Part shown: positions 48,628 through 58,406 of the stretch, piece by piece | Layout: each line of letters opens with the position of its first letter | How positions within the stretch are numbered: position 1 is the first letter of the stretch | Assembly (NCBI RefSeq): GCF_001281385.1 | Contig: NZ_CP006911.1 | Coordinates: 806,001 to 870,000 of the forward strand | DNA from: Candidatus Pseudothioglobus singularis PS1 | GTDB taxonomy: Bacteria > Pseudomonadota > Gammaproteobacteria > PS1 > Pseudothioglobaceae | Reading direction: 5' to 3' | Length of the DNA: 64,000 bases | Made by a program: the position numbers and the translations under genes | The notes under the pieces: model-generated | The model's database searches: none | Told to the model about the DNA's origin: nothing | The model's input: only the letters and a program-made list of their open reading frames with translations

Positions 48628-49476
48628 TTAGTAGTAAGAGAATTCTACTCTTCGGTTTTTCTCCCAGGCCTCCTCATTGCTGCCAGTTAGGATCGGCGAT
48701 TCCTCTCCATAACTTACAACGATGATTCTATCGTCTAGGTTATACAGGCCAAGAACTTCTTTTACACTTAGTGCACGATTCTCACCTAGAGCAAGATTAT
48801 ATTCACGAGTTCCTCTCTCATCTGCATGCCCTTCTAAGCGAAGGTTAACAGATGGATTTTCTTGCATAAAGTTTGCATGTTGAATGATTGTTCTTGTCGC
48901 TACTTCATCAATTTCAGTATCATCATAGGCAAAATATAGCGTAAATGAATCTGCATTATTGCCAAACTCACTAATTGCAGCCTCTGTTGCAGCAGCGCTT
49001 TCTAATAATGCTTCAACCAGCTCATCTCGATTTGCAAGGTTGCCATCAGCATCTAATACAATCAGTTCAGTTAAACCCTTAGAAACAGCCACCTCAATAA
49101 GTTCATCATCTGACATTGACTCTAATTCTTCAGATTTACTTTCAAGTAATGCAGCACTTTCAACAATTGCATTAATAATTTGGTCTCTATTTAGAAGGTT
49201 TCCATCTTCATCAAGAAGTATTAGGTCTTCTAGGCCTTTTTCTTTTGCAATCGCAATTAATTCATCATTGGATAATTCTTCAAGTTCATCTATTGTGAAT
49301 CCTCCAGCTTCATCCATTGCAATAAGATTTTCCTCGCCACTTAGCATAGCAACTTCAGTTGCATCGTCTGATGGGTTGATTAGATCAAGAAATTTATCTC
49401 CCAGTTCAGATATATTGGTTGCAGCACATGAACTTAGAAAAATTACACTTGATAATAATAGAATTTTTTTTGACAT
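48628..49476 (-). CDS. pal: Peptidoglycan-associated lipoprotein Pal with an inserted tandem repeat
   Basis: Outer-membrane lipoprotein that binds peptidoglycan and TolB. The lipobox LSSC places the lipidated cysteine at residue 17. The OmpA-like domain (about 177-282) shows TLYFAYDDTEID, LRLEGHADERGTREYN and LGENRALSVKEVL. Normal Pal has about 170 residues; this one has 282. The surplus is a very acidic segment with a 53-residue unit present twice (residues 64-116 and 117-169, 29 of 53 identical by eye). Each unit contains a DELIxxAxxKGL core that recalls SAP/Rho-N-like helical motifs. It lies 10 bases after tolB. Confidence 0.92.
   Translation of the reverse strand: MSKKILLLSSVIFLSSCAATNISELGDKFLDLINPSDDATEVAMLSGEENLIAMDEAGGFTIDELEELSNDELIAIAKEKGLEDLILLDEDGNLLNRDQIINAIVESAALLESKSEELESMSDDELIEVAVSKGLTELIVLDADGNLANRDELVEALLESAAATEAAISEFGNNADSFTLYFAYDDTEIDEVATRTIIQHANFMQENPSVNLRLEGHADERGTREYNLALGENRALSVKEVLGLYNLDDRIIVVSYGEESPILTGSNEEAWEKNRRVEFSYY
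48970..49287 (-). repeat. Tandem 53-codon duplication inside pal
   Basis: Two direct copies in frame, 49129-49287 and 48970-49128, encode the units described for pal. They are diverged at the DNA level, so the duplication is not recent. Conserved positions are the DELI helix, the KGL-x2-LI strand, the LD-x-DGNL turn and the NRD-x-(L/I) helix. Confidence 0.8.
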
Positions 49477-49486
49477 TTTAGGTTCC

Positions 49487-50761
49487 TTAATTTGAATAGT
49501 TTGACCAGCTAGGCTCTCTTACTTCACCTTCTTTTTGCATTAACTCAACAACTTGATTATTATGTAGTGAAATTATAGACAATATTCCTTTGTTATCCCT
49601 ATTAGTTGAGTAAATAATCATACCACCATTTGGAGAAAAATAGGGTGACTCATCTGATTTATTTTGCGTCATAACTGTCAAGTCTCTTGATGCTATGTCA
49701 AGAAGAGCCAATCTATAGTCTTTTCCAACTCTATGAATAAGAGCTAAATCTTTACCATCAGGAGAGAAAACTGGTTTTGCGTTGTAGCGGCCCTCAAAAG
49801 TTGCCCTAGAAATTTTTCCTGATTTAAGATCTTTAATATAGATCTGCACCTGCCCAGTTCGATTGGAGGTAAATGCAATTTTGGTTCCATCAGGAGAAAA
49901 GCTAGCTTCAGTATCAATAGCAATATTTGTAGTCAATGGAATTGGTTTAGACTTAAAATCATACAAATATATATCCTTATTACCATTTTTAGATAGAGTT
50001 AGTGCAATACTCTCACCATCAGGATGCCAGGTTGGTGATGATGCTATTCCATCAAATTTTGGTAATTTAATTGGAATTGTTTTTAAAAATGGAGTCATTA
50101 CAAAAACTTCTGATCTATTATTTTTGAAAGAGACGTATGCAAGTTTCTTTTGGTCTTTTGACCATGCAGGCGAGAGAATAGGATTTGAGGATCTAACTAC
50201 TGTTTGAGGATTGAATCCGTCAGAGTCTGAAATTTGTAGCTTATATGTTCGACCGCCATTGCTATTTTCAGTTACTGTTACATAAGAAAGCCTGGTGTCG
50301 AAAGAGCCTTTTTGCCCCAATAATACATAATAAATTTTGTCACTTAAAAAATGCGCAATTCTTCTAAAACCGCTATTGTGGACTCTTATTTTCTTTTGAT
50401 AGAGACTTTTCTCTGAAAATACATCATAAATATAAATATAAACGTTATAAACTTTATTGCTTACTTGTTCAATCTTTCCAAATACCACTGCATCTTTTTT
50501 ATGTTCTTGCCAAAAACTAAAGTCGATTTGATTAGTTATCAGGGCTTCTGTACTTAAGGCGTTAAATTGTCCGGATCGATTTAGATTGTCTCTAATAATT
50601 TTTGAAATATCAACATTGTTAGAATTTCCAACAATCTCAAATGGGGCTATAACTATTGGAAAAGCGGCTTCTCTTGATTTGATAATGTTGACTTCTAGAA
50701 GTGCATTTGCCGATAAAGAAATAAAAACACTCAGAGTGATTATAAACTTGATAATTTTCAC
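49487..50761 (-). CDS. tolB: Tol-Pal system protein TolB
   Basis: Periplasmic beta-propeller that shuttles between TolA and Pal. The 424 residues begin with a signal peptide (1-20, ending ANA). An N-terminal domain (to about 160) has FPIVIAPFEIVG and a Tol-typical GRIEQ-like strand. Propeller repeats follow, marked by SPAWSKDQKKLAYVSF, SPTWHPDGESIALTLS, EASFSPDGTKIAFTSNRTG and KPVFSPDGKDLALIH. tolQRA is not upstream; iscX is, overlapping by four bases, so the Tol operon is split in this genome. Confidence 0.94.
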   Translation of the reverse strand: MKIIKFIITLSVFISLSANALLEVNIIKSREAAFPIVIAPFEIVGNSNNVDISKIIRDNLNRSGQFNALSTEALITNQIDFSFWQEHKKDAVVFGKIEQVSNKVYNVYIYIYDVFSEKSLYQKKIRVHNSGFRRIAHFLSDKIYYVLLGQKGSFDTRLSYVTVTENSNGGRTYKLQISDSDGFNPQTVVRSSNPILSPAWSKDQKKLAYVSFKNNRSEVFVMTPFLKTIPIKLPKFDGIASSPTWHPDGESIALTLSKNGNKDIYLYDFKSKPIPLTTNIAIDTEASFSPDGTKIAFTSNRTGQVQIYIKDLKSGKISRATFEGRYNAKPVFSPDGKDLALIHRVGKDYRLALLDIASRDLTVMTQNKSDESPYFSPNGGMIIYSTNRDNKGILSIISLHNNQVVELMQKEGEVREPSWSNYSN

Positions 50762-50955
50762 TCGATTTCCTCAATCCAGTTCATTTGTATTGCCTCTAAA
50801 ACCCTTTCACCACATTTACTATCAGCTTCTTCAAAATCCTCAAGATTTAATACAAGTGCACGAAGATCGACAAAGTTAATTGTTTTTGGGTCAATTTCAG
50901 GAAAGTTATCCGCCAGAGAGATTGCTATTTCTAATGAATCGGTCCAACAGATCAT
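50758..50955 (-). CDS. iscX: Fe-S cluster assembly protein IscX
   Basis: A 65-residue acidic helical protein that binds IscS and iron and modulates Fe-S assembly. The pattern WTDSLEIAISLADNFPEIDP followed by LEDFEEADSKCGE and LEAIQMNWIEEIE matches IscX (66 residues in E. coli). It is far from any isc genes in this window and overlaps tolB, an unusual location. Confidence 0.9.
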   Translation of the reverse strand: MICWTDSLEIAISLADNFPEIDPKTINFVDLRALVLNLEDFEEADSKCGERVLEAIQMNWIEEIE

Positions 50956-51031
50956 TATATTTTTAAGGACAGTTAAATTTAATTAAGTAATTTTAATCAA
51001 TTCAAGTGTTAGATTTAAACATTTTTTTAAA

Positions 51032-53137
51032 TTAAAGTCTGCCTACTGAAATAAGGTGAGGTAGCTTATTTAGCTTATTAAGAACGCTATTAAGTTCAAT
51101 AATATTACTCACAACAAGGGTAATATAAAATAGTCTATCTGATCCTGGTCTTTGTTGCTGTTCTATATTTTCAATATTGACTCCAAGATTTGCGAGCGTA
51201 TTTGCAATAGCTGCTAACCTTCCACTTCGATTTTCTACTAAACAGCTTATTGCTACTTCAAATTGCTCACTCCCATCTGACTTCCAATCAACTTCCATCC
51301 ATTGTGCATTTTTTTCTTTGATATGTCCAAGTTGTGAGCAGTTTGTTCGATGTAATACTAAGCCTCGTATCGAGGTTAAGACTCCAGTGACTTCATCCCC
51401 AGGTATCGGATAGCAGCACTGTGCAAAATTAATAGCCATACCCTTTGTTTTCTTAATAGCTAGGGTGTTTATTGTTTCATTATTTATGTCTTGAAGTAAT
51501 TTATTTATAACAACAGCAACAAAAATCTCAGAAAGACCTACCCTGATATATAAATCTTCAAAATCAACACAATTGAGCTCTTTAAAACATTTATTCCATT
51601 TATCTAATGGAACGTCATTTATCTTAATATTTTGAAATTTTAAAGCATCAGCTATTAACAGTTTTCCGAGTCTAGCAAGTTCCACTTTAGAGTTATCTTT
51701 TAAGTGTGCTTTAATGGCAGTTTTTGCTTTTGAAGTCACAACAATATCTAACCAGCTTGGCTTTGGCTTTACAAATCTGCCAGTAATAATTTCCACTGTT
51801 TGTCCTGATTTGAGACGCGTTAACAGTTCTACTTCATTACCATTAATTGTTGCTTTTTGAGCCTTTTTGCCAATATTTGTATGAACTGCATAAGCAAAAT
51901 CAAGGACTGTAGCTCTTAAAGGTAACTGAATAATTTTTCCACCTGGAGTAAAAACAAACACTTCATCAGAGAATAAATCTGATTTTGTGCTTTCTAAAAA
52001 ATCGATTGATGTGTCAGTATTTTGCTGAATATCTAACAAAGAGCCCATCCAATTGCGCGCTAATTTTTTTGAAGGCTCATCCTTATTTTTATAGTGCCAG
52101 TGGGCTGCGATGCCATATTCAGATATAAAATCCATCTCTTGTGATCGAATTTGGACCTCAATAAACATTTTTCTTGGGCCTATTAATACAGTATGAAGAG
52201 ACTGATACCCATTTGGTTTAGGCGCTGAAATATAATCTTTAAACTTTAGAGGGATTGGTTTATATAAACTATGAATATGACCTAATGCTTGATAACATGC
52301 ATTCGTATTTTCTACTACAACACGAAATGCATGCATATCTAAAACTTCTGAAAATTTTCGTGACTTAATTTTCATTTTGTTATAGATACTTGATGGCTCC
52401 TTTTGACGCCCTTCTACTGTTGCATTAATTTGTTCAAACTTTAATCTACTCTCTATTTCAGATTTAATAAGACTAATTGTTTTTCTTTGATTGCCATATT
52501 GTTTTTTTATTTTTCTTTCAATAACTAAGTGTTTTCTTGGGTGAAGTGTTTTAAAGCAAAGATCATCTAGCTCAACTCCAATACTATGAAGTCCTAAGCG
52601 TCTGGCAATAGGCGCATGCAGTTCAGAAGTCTCTTTTGCCTTAAGAATCTTTTTTTCTTCAGTCATTGAATCAATGGTCCTCATATTGTGGAGTCTATCT
52701 GCGAGCTTAATAATCATTACCCTCATATCTTTAGACATTGCTAAGATGAGTTTTTGAAAATTTTGAGCTTGCTTTTGAGAGCTAGAAGTAAATTCAAGGT
52801 TTGTAAGCTTTGATACACCTTCAACTATATGCGCAACCTGGTCACCAAATTGTTTTCTAACTTCATCCTTAGTAACAGAAGTATCTTCTATACAATCATG
52901 AAGAATCGCAGCAACAATACATAAATAGTCTAACTTTAGGTCTGCTAGGATTAGAGCTACTGATAATGGATGGCTAATATAGGCTTCTCCTGATTTTCTG
53001 AATTGGCCAGAATGCGCTTTATCTGCAATCTTATAGGCCTTTTTAACTAATTTAACTTCTTCTTGAGATAGGTAGTCACCTAAAACACCATACAAAAAGG
53101 TTGCTTGAGATTGAATTTGAAAAAAATTAGTAGCCAT
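51032..53137 (-). CDS. spoT: Bifunctional (p)ppGpp synthetase/hydrolase SpoT
   Basis: Controls the stringent-response alarmone. The 701 residues carry an N-terminal HD hydrolase domain (HPLSVALI and ILHDCIEDT, residues 55-90), intact, so hydrolysis is expected. The synthetase domain has KFKDYISAPKPNGYQSLHT near residue 300; this RxKD-type motif marks bifunctional enzymes rather than RelA. TGS (VFVFTPGGKIIQLP) and a C-terminal ACT domain follow. It stands alone here, not beside rpoZ-gmk as in E. coli. Divergent bamD lies 141 bases away. Confidence 0.94.
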   Translation of the reverse strand: MATNFFQIQSQATFLYGVLGDYLSQEEVKLVKKAYKIADKAHSGQFRKSGEAYISHPLSVALILADLKLDYLCIVAAILHDCIEDTSVTKDEVRKQFGDQVAHIVEGVSKLTNLEFTSSSQKQAQNFQKLILAMSKDMRVMIIKLADRLHNMRTIDSMTEEKKILKAKETSELHAPIARRLGLHSIGVELDDLCFKTLHPRKHLVIERKIKKQYGNQRKTISLIKSEIESRLKFEQINATVEGRQKEPSSIYNKMKIKSRKFSEVLDMHAFRVVVENTNACYQALGHIHSLYKPIPLKFKDYISAPKPNGYQSLHTVLIGPRKMFIEVQIRSQEMDFISEYGIAAHWHYKNKDEPSKKLARNWMGSLLDIQQNTDTSIDFLESTKSDLFSDEVFVFTPGGKIIQLPLRATVLDFAYAVHTNIGKKAQKATINGNEVELLTRLKSGQTVEIITGRFVKPKPSWLDIVVTSKAKTAIKAHLKDNSKVELARLGKLLIADALKFQNIKINDVPLDKWNKCFKELNCVDFEDLYIRVGLSEIFVAVVINKLLQDINNETINTLAIKKTKGMAINFAQCCYPIPGDEVTGVLTSIRGLVLHRTNCSQLGHIKEKNAQWMEVDWKSDGSEQFEVAISCLVENRSGRLAAIANTLANLGVNIENIEQQQRPGSDRLFYITLVVSNIIELNSVLNKLNKLPHLISVGRL

Positions 53138-53217
53138 TAAAATTAATTCTTAAATAAGATGTAACATGGTAATTATATAATCATGTTGTTGAGAGCTATA
53201 AGTTCTTTGCATGAAGG

Positions 53218-53245
53218 TTTCCAGATAAAAAAACACTAGTATAAT
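53218..53245 (+). promoter_or_regulatory. Probable sigma-70 promoter of bamD
   Basis: TTTCCA, a 16-base spacer and a perfect TATAAT lie 34-61 bases upstream of the bamD start in the spoT-bamD divergent spacer. The -35 box is poor, so the call rests mostly on the -10 box and its position. Confidence 0.45.
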
Positions 53246-53278
53246 TTCCTTTTCTACAGTTACTAACCAAAACTTAAA

Positions 53279-54052
53279 ATGAATAGACGTTCTATATTTT
53301 CCCTAACATTAATCGTGTTATTGTCAGGTTGTTCTTTTTTGGGCGGCGACAAGGACACAAGAAAGCTTGTTGCTGACGGCTTAACTCCAAAAGAACTGTA
53401 TGAAAAAGCCGAGGATAAGTTGGATGGTGGATTGATCGAGCAAGCCATTGATCAATATGAAATAATCTTATCATCATATCCTGGTTCTAAATATGCCATT
53501 CAAGCAAGATTAGATATTGCCTATAACTTGCTTAAGCAAAAAAAATACAATAGAGCGATATTAGTATTAGATGACTTTATTGAAAGATATCCTAGTCTTC
53601 CTCCTACCCCTTATGCTTATTATTTAAGAGGTGTTGTTGCTGAAGCCAAGTCGAGCTCTATACTTGATAAATTAGTTACTGATAGTGCTCAAAGGGATGT
53701 TGAAAGCGTCAGTAATGCTTATCAATACTTTGTTGACTTAATTGAAGCTTTTCCTAATTCCAAATATTCAGAAGACGCCAAAGTTAAATTAGTTGGTCTT
53801 CGAAATACTCTTGCAAGACATGAATTTTATATAGCAATTTACTATACTGAAATTAACGCTCATATTGCAGCAATTAATCGAAGTAAATATATCATTGAAA
53901 ATTATCCAAATAGCGCCTCAATTCCAGATAGCCTTCATCTTATGGCATATAATTATGACAAGATTAATGCAGGTCAGCTTGCAATTGATGTTAGAAAAGT
54001 TTTAGCCTCGAGTTATCCAAATTACTCGCCAGGTTATTCAGTTAAAGAATAA
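53279..54052 (+). CDS. bamD: Outer-membrane assembly lipoprotein BamD
   Basis: Essential partner of BamA. The 257 residues start with a lipoprotein signal (LLSGC, lipidated Cys18). TPR units follow: TPKELYEKAEDKLDGG, YPGSKYAIQARLDIAYNLL, FIERYPSLPPTPYAYYLRG, FPNSKYSEDAKVKL and YPNSASIPDSLHLMAYNY. Spacing between units and length fit BamD (245 in E. coli). It opens a plus-strand unit with the MFS gene 18 bases behind. Confidence 0.94.
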   Translation: MNRRSIFSLTLIVLLSGCSFLGGDKDTRKLVADGLTPKELYEKAEDKLDGGLIEQAIDQYEIILSSYPGSKYAIQARLDIAYNLLKQKKYNRAILVLDDFIERYPSLPPTPYAYYLRGVVAEAKSSSILDKLVTDSAQRDVESVSNAYQYFVDLIEAFPNSKYSEDAKVKLVGLRNTLARHEFYIAIYYTEINAHIAAINRSKYIIENYPNSASIPDSLHLMAYNYDKINAGQLAIDVRKVLASSYPNYSPGYSVKE

Positions 54053-54070
54053 TAGTCAGTTTTTTAACTT

Positions 54071-55228
54071 ATGAATTCTGCTGAAAGGCTCTTTGCATTT
54101 AAGATTTCACTGGTTATGGCGGTAAGAATGCTGGGTTTATTTATGCTGTTTCCAGTCATGAGTGTTTATGCCGGTGATTATGAAAATGCAACTCCTATTC
54201 TTATTGGAATGGCAATTGGCATATATGGCCTAACACAGGCTATCTTTCAAATTCCTTTTGGCTATCTCTCAGATCGGTTTGGTAGAAAGCCAATTCTTTT
54301 AGTTGGCCTTCTAGTCTTTCTTCTTGGCAGCATTTTAGCAGCTAATACTTCAAATATTATCATTGTTGTAATTGGTCGTGCATTTCAAGGTGGAGGCGCT
54401 ATATCAGCAGTTCTTATGGCGTTTTTAGCTGATTCAATTAGTGAAGAAAACAGAGCAATGGCGAATGCATTCGTTGGGTTTCAAATAGGGGTCGCTTTTA
54501 TGCTCTCACTTCTAATCGGGCCAATCATTTCATCAAGAATTGGGCTTTCAGGCCTTTTTTGGGTAATTGCCCTTCTATCTTTGATTGCTATGTTTATTGT
54601 TCTCTCTTTAAAGCATACTAAATCTATTACATACTACAAGCTATCTTTTGAAGCATTTAAAGAGACTTTTACAAAAGACCTACTTGCCCTTGATTTTAGT
54701 ATTTTTTCACTGCATTTAATTCTTGCTGCTGGATTTATTGTGATGCCTCTTCTCATAATGGAAAATCAAATTGTAAGTATGTTAGATAATTGGCAGCTTT
54801 ACCTTCCAGCTGTCCTATTATCATTTTTAGGAATGATTCCTTTAATTATTATCTCTGAAAAATTTAAAAAGACAAAGTACATATTATTAATTAGTATTTT
54901 GTTACTTATATCAAGTCAAATTATCTTCTTTAGTTTAAATTTAAACTTCAAGGTTTTCTTAATTACCTTAACTATATTTTTTGTAGCATTTAACACAATT
55001 GAGGCTTTGCTACCTTCTCTATTATCAAGAACTGCAAGCTCTTCAAAGAGAGGTTTAGCCATGGGAATTTTCTCTACATCACAATTTCTTGGCACCTTTA
55101 CTGGCGGAGCAATTGGCGGTGTTATTTATGACATTTACAATTTAAATAGTGTATTCTTATTTACCATATTTGTAGCAATAATCTGGTGGCTTTTGATTCT
55201 TTTTATGCCACTGAAATCTAAAACTTAA
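54071..55228 (+). CDS. Major facilitator superfamily transporter (YajR-like)
   Basis: Inner-membrane transporter of 385 residues with 12 predicted helices. MFS motif A is [14 protein letters not shown] near residue 65; a proline-bearing [19 protein letters not shown] lies near residue 137. The N-terminal pattern [15 protein letters not shown] recalls YajR, but YajR has an additional C-terminal domain that is absent here. The substrate is unknown. It sits between bamD and ssb; an MFS gene beside ssb is common in gammaproteobacteria. Confidence 0.85.
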   Translation: MNSAERLFAFKISLVMAVRMLGLFMLFPVMSVYAGDYENATPILIGMAIGIYGLTQAIFQIPFGYLSDRFGRKPILLVGLLVFLLGSILAANTSNIIIVVIGRAFQGGGAISAVLMAFLADSISEENRAMANAFVGFQIGVAFMLSLLIGPIISSRIGLSGLFWVIALLSLIAMFIVLSLKHTKSITYYKLSFEAFKETFTKDLLALDFSIFSLHLILAAGFIVMPLLIMENQIVSMLDNWQLYLPAVLLSFLGMIPLIIISEKFKKTKYILLISILLLISSQIIFFSLNLNFKVFLITLTIFFVAFNTIEALLPSLLSRTASSSKRGLAMGIFSTSQFLGTFTGGAIGGVIYDIYNLNSVFLFTIFVAIIWWLLILFMPLKSKT

Positions 55229-55245
55229 CAGGAGAAATTAATAGA

Positions 55246-55713
55246 ATGGCCGGGATAAATAAAGTAATTTTGGTAGGTAATTTGGGAGCAAAACCAGAGA
55301 TTAAATATGCTTCAAATGGAAACGCAATTAGTAATTTATCTATCGCAACAAGTGAATCCTGGACAGATAAAAGTTCTGGTCAAAAGCAAGAAAGAACTGA
55401 ATGGCATAGAGTTAGTTTGTTTGGCAAGGTAGCTGAAATAGCTGGTCAATATCTTGATAAAGGCTCAAAGGTCTATGTAGAAGGTAAGCTCCAGACAAGA
55501 AAATGGCAAGATCAAAGTGGACAAGATCGCTACACTACAGAGGTTGTTATTAGTGGTTATAGCGGGACTCTTCAAATGTTAGATAGAAGAGATGATATGA
55601 ATTCAAGTGCTCCAATGCAGCAATCTCAGCCTCAAGCGCAGCAAGCTTCTCAGCCGGCGCCTGCAATCACTCCAGTTGCACCTGATGAATTTGAGGATGA
55701 TATTCCTTTTTAG
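55246..55713 (+). CDS. ssb: Single-stranded DNA-binding protein
   Basis: Protects single-stranded DNA in replication, repair and recombination. The 155 residues have the OB fold ([51 protein letters not shown]). A Gln/Pro-rich linker follows from about residue 118, then the acidic tip DEFEDDIPF that recruits partner proteins. A GGAGA ribosome site precedes the ATG. It is three bases from the convergent acpS stop. Confidence 0.96.
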   Translation: MAGINKVILVGNLGAKPEIKYASNGNAISNLSIATSESWTDKSSGQKQERTEWHRVSLFGKVAEIAGQYLDKGSKVYVEGKLQTRKWQDQSGQDRYTTEVVISGYSGTLQMLDRRDDMNSSAPMQQSQPQAQQASQPAPAITPVAPDEFEDDIPF

Positions 55714-55716
55714 TTC

Positions 55717-56106
55717 TTAAGAGCTTGATTCTGACTCGAGTACAACAAATGCTACTGCATGATTACTTTCATCAGAAATACTCAAATGACCCTGCTTAAT
55801 TCCTTTTTCTAGAAGGTATAGTCTGAGTTTTTCACTTGGCATAAAGTAAGGCTTGCCATTTTCGTTGTTTCTTATTGTAAGATCTTGGAAGCTAACCACC
55901 CTTCCTATTCCAGTTCCCAAGGATTTAGCAAATGCCTCCTTAGCTGCAAACCTCTTTGCGCAAAAGGCCGCACTGTCAGCTTTATTAGTAAATAGAGCTC
56001 TCTCGTGCTCTGTTAACACTCGATTGATAAAACCATCACGGTTTTTGATCAAAATCTTTTGGACTCTCTCTATGTTTACTATATCTGTCCCAATACCGTA
56101 AATCAC
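55717..56106 (-). CDS. acpS: Holo-ACP synthase
   Basis: Attaches 4-phosphopantetheine to AcpP (encoded at 11303-11530). The 129 residues show [15 protein letters not shown] with the metal-binding Asp, and [16 protein letters not shown] near residue 52 with the catalytic Glu/Lys. It is last in the rnc-era-recO-pdxJ-acpS order and overlaps pdxJ by four bases. Confidence 0.95.
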   Translation of the reverse strand: MIYGIGTDIVNIERVQKILIKNRDGFINRVLTEHERALFTNKADSAAFCAKRFAAKEAFAKSLGTGIGRVVSFQDLTIRNNENGKPYFMPSEKLRLYLLEKGIKQGHLSISDESNHAVAFVVLESESSS

Positions 56107-56837
56107 AACCCTCTTGCCTCTTGTATTAACTGTTTCATTTCAGATGTAGCAGCTCCTAAGCCAACAAAAAGCGCTCTTGAGATAATTGAGTGACCAATAT
56201 TTAGCTCTACGACACTGTTAATTTCAGCAATAGCTTTTGTATTCTCAAGAGTTAAACCGTGACCTGCATTGACCTGTAAACCAAGACTATGTGCATAAGC
56301 ACAAGCTTCTGAGATTTTTTGAAGCTCTTTAAGCTTTTCAGCAGCAGATGAGGCGTCTGCATAATGACCTGTATGAATTTCAATAATTGGTGCGCCGCAT
56401 TCAATAGCCGCCTCAATCTGATAATTATCAGCATCGATGAATAAAGAGGCTTTAATGTTGTTTGTGCTTAATTCAGAGCAAACCTCTTTAATTCTGCCTA
56501 ATTGAGTTAGAACATCTAAGCCTCCTTCAGTCGTCAGCTCTTGCCTCTTCTCTGGAACAAGGCAGCAGTCTTCAGGCAAAATTTTAGTTGCTATTTCTAA
56601 CATTTCATCTGTCGCAGCCATCTCTAAGTTCATTTTGGTTGTGAGGCTAGATTTTAATTCCTCTACATCCTGGTCCTGAATATGGCGTCTATCTTCTCTT
56701 AAGTGAAGAGTAATACTATCTGCACCTGAGCTCTCACATATTTTTGCAGCATCAATCAGGCTGGGGTAACGAGTACCTCTTGCTTGTCTTAATGTAGCAA
56801 TGTGGTCAATATTTACACCTAAAAATATATCCATCAT
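56103..56837 (-). CDS. pdxJ: Pyridoxine 5-phosphate synthase PdxJ
   Basis: Condenses the PdxA product with deoxyxylulose phosphate to form pyridoxine phosphate. The 244 residues start [23 protein letters not shown]-barrel motifs [42 protein letters not shown] and VNAGHGL are those of PdxJ. A second Met directly at the start (MMDI) makes the start ambiguous by one codon. It overlaps acpS by four bases. Confidence 0.96.
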   Translation of the reverse strand: MMDIFLGVNIDHIATLRQARGTRYPSLIDAAKICESSGADSITLHLREDRRHIQDQDVEELKSSLTTKMNLEMAATDEMLEIATKILPEDCCLVPEKRQELTTEGGLDVLTQLGRIKEVCSELSTNNIKASLFIDADNYQIEAAIECGAPIIEIHTGHYADASSAAEKLKELQKISEACAYAHSLGLQVNAGHGLTLENTKAIAEINSVVELNIGHSIISRALFVGLGAATSEMKQLIQEARGL

Positions 56838-56842
56838 TAAAC

Positions 56843-57529
56843 CTAATTCACAAAAAACAATTCTTTACTTTTAAGGGGCTTATCCCCAAGTAAGGATTTT
56901 AATCTTTTTCGATTCATTTTTTTTAAAATACTTAACTCTTTTGTTGAAGAAATAGGCTCATTAGATTTTGAAAGGTGAATAAGTGTACTGCCTTGAATTT
57001 CTCCTTCAACATTAAGCGCAAAGCCTTGATCCTCAATATAGTCATAATGGAGATTGTCATTAATGATATTGCCATCAATATCATCTTCAAAGTCAAGACC
57101 ATAGCCTAAATCTTGTAACAATTGGTTTTCAAATACACGAAGGGTATACTCTTTTGCACTTGAATCTAATGAGCTAATACTCCTAATATAAGACCAATAG
57201 GATTCAAATATTTCACTATGCTCATCACCTTCGGGAAGAAGTCTTTGTATAAGTTCATTGACATACATTGCCATAACAAGATCGTTACCCATTAGGCGCC
57301 TTGGCTCGTCTGAAATTTCCCATTGAGACAGGCTTTTTAAATCGCCTTTTCCTTTGTATGATATGCTTAAACATTGAAACATTTGAAGAGAGGTTTTGCT
57401 GCTTCTTGCACCTCGAGCAATGAGCCTTAACTTTCCATGATCTTTTGTAAAAAAGTCCAGTAGGAGAGAGTTTCCTTGATACATTCTTCTATGAATTAAA
57501 AAAGCGGGTGAATTTTCGACTCTAGTCAT
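56843..57529 (-). CDS. recO: DNA repair protein RecO
   Basis: Helps RecR load RecA on SSB-coated gaps. The 228 residues show the N-terminal OB fold typical of RecO ([20 protein letters not shown], then [16 protein letters not shown]) and a helical C-terminal region. No zinc-finger cysteines are visible, as in E. coli RecO. It overlaps era by eight bases and precedes pdxJ by five. Confidence 0.92.
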   Translation of the reverse strand: MTRVENSPAFLIHRRMYQGNSLLLDFFTKDHGKLRLIARGARSSKTSLQMFQCLSISYKGKGDLKSLSQWEISDEPRRLMGNDLVMAMYVNELIQRLLPEGDEHSEIFESYWSYIRSISSLDSSAKEYTLRVFENQLLQDLGYGLDFEDDIDGNIINDNLHYDYIEDQGFALNVEGEIQGSTLIHLSKSNEPISSTKELSILKKMNRKRLKSLLGDKPLKSKELFFVN

Positions 57530-58406
57530 AACCCAAAGATGCTAATGCTCTTTTGTCGTCTGACCAGCCTTGCCTAACCTTAACCCATAACTCGAGGAAT
57601 ACTTTTGCATCTAGAAAGCCTTCAATTGATAGTCTAGACTCCATTCCAATTTTTTTAAGCATACCGCCATTTTGACCAATGACAATGCTTTTTTGTGAGG
57701 CTTTGTCAACAAAAATACGTGCTGCTATTCGATACATTTTGCCGTCAAGCTCTAGCTTTTCAATCTCAACAGTAATGTCGTAAGGCAGTTCATTCGATAG
57801 ATTTCTCATCAGCTTTTCGCGAATAAATTCAGAGATCACAAACTTTTGAGATCGATCTGTGATGTAATCCTCATCATAGATCGCATCCTGTTCTGGAAGA
57901 TATTTTAAGATTAACTTTCGTAGTTTTTGAGTGTCTTTTCTTTCAAATGCTGACAATGGAAAGACCTCTGTGGCTTTAAATTTTTCATTTAAGGTTTCGA
58001 GAAAGGGGAACATTTTATCGGCTGACTCTAATTTATCTATCTTATTAATGCAGAGTATGACTGGGATATCTACCTTATTAAGGTGCTCCATTACTCTAGC
58101 ATCCTCTTTAGTCCATTTAAAAATTTCAACAATCCAAATGATCATGTCTACATCGTTAAAACTAGAGCTAGCAGCCCGATTCATATATGAATTAATAGCT
58201 TTATTGTTGCCAATATGTATGCCGGGAGTATCCACAAATACCATCTGGTAATTGGCTTGAGTATCAATTGCATTTATGCGGTGTCTTGTTGTTTGTGGAC
58301 GATGAGAAGTAATCGATAATTTTTGTCCAATCAACTCATTGACAAGAGTAGATTTGCCGACATTGGGCTTACCAACAACTGCAATGGAGCCTGATTGAAA
58401 ACCCAT
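57522..58406 (-). CDS. era: GTPase Era
   Basis: Ras-like GTPase that assists 30S ribosome maturation. Motifs are G1 GKPNVGKSTLVN, G2 THRPQTTRHRI, G3 DTPGIH and G4 NKID; the KH RNA-binding domain follows with QNGGMLKKIGMESR. From ATG 58406 it has 294 residues. A longer frame to 58442 exists, but the chosen ATG begins at the last base of the rnc stop (TAATG), the usual coupled arrangement, and starts two residues before the G1 strand like other Era proteins. Confidence 0.95.
   Translation of the reverse strand: MGFQSGSIAVVGKPNVGKSTLVNELIGQKLSITSHRPQTTRHRINAIDTQANYQMVFVDTPGIHIGNNKAINSYMNRAASSSFNDVDMIIWIVEIFKWTKEDARVMEHLNKVDIPVILCINKIDKLESADKMFPFLETLNEKFKATEVFPLSAFERKDTQKLRKLILKYLPEQDAIYDEDYITDRSQKFVISEFIREKLMRNLSNELPYDITVEIEKLELDGKMYRIAARIFVDKASQKSIVIGQNGGMLKKIGMESRLSIEGFLDAKVFLELWVKVRQGWSDDKRALASLGYD

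Noticed and set aside
48959-49495. A 178-codon plus-strand ORF antisense to pal
   Set aside because: Serine-rich, low-complexity product that mirrors the acidic pal codons; it has no family resemblance and fully overlaps a certain gene.
49863-50207. A 114-codon plus-strand ORF antisense to tolB
   Set aside because: Lies wholly in tolB propeller repeats; composition looks like a mirror frame.
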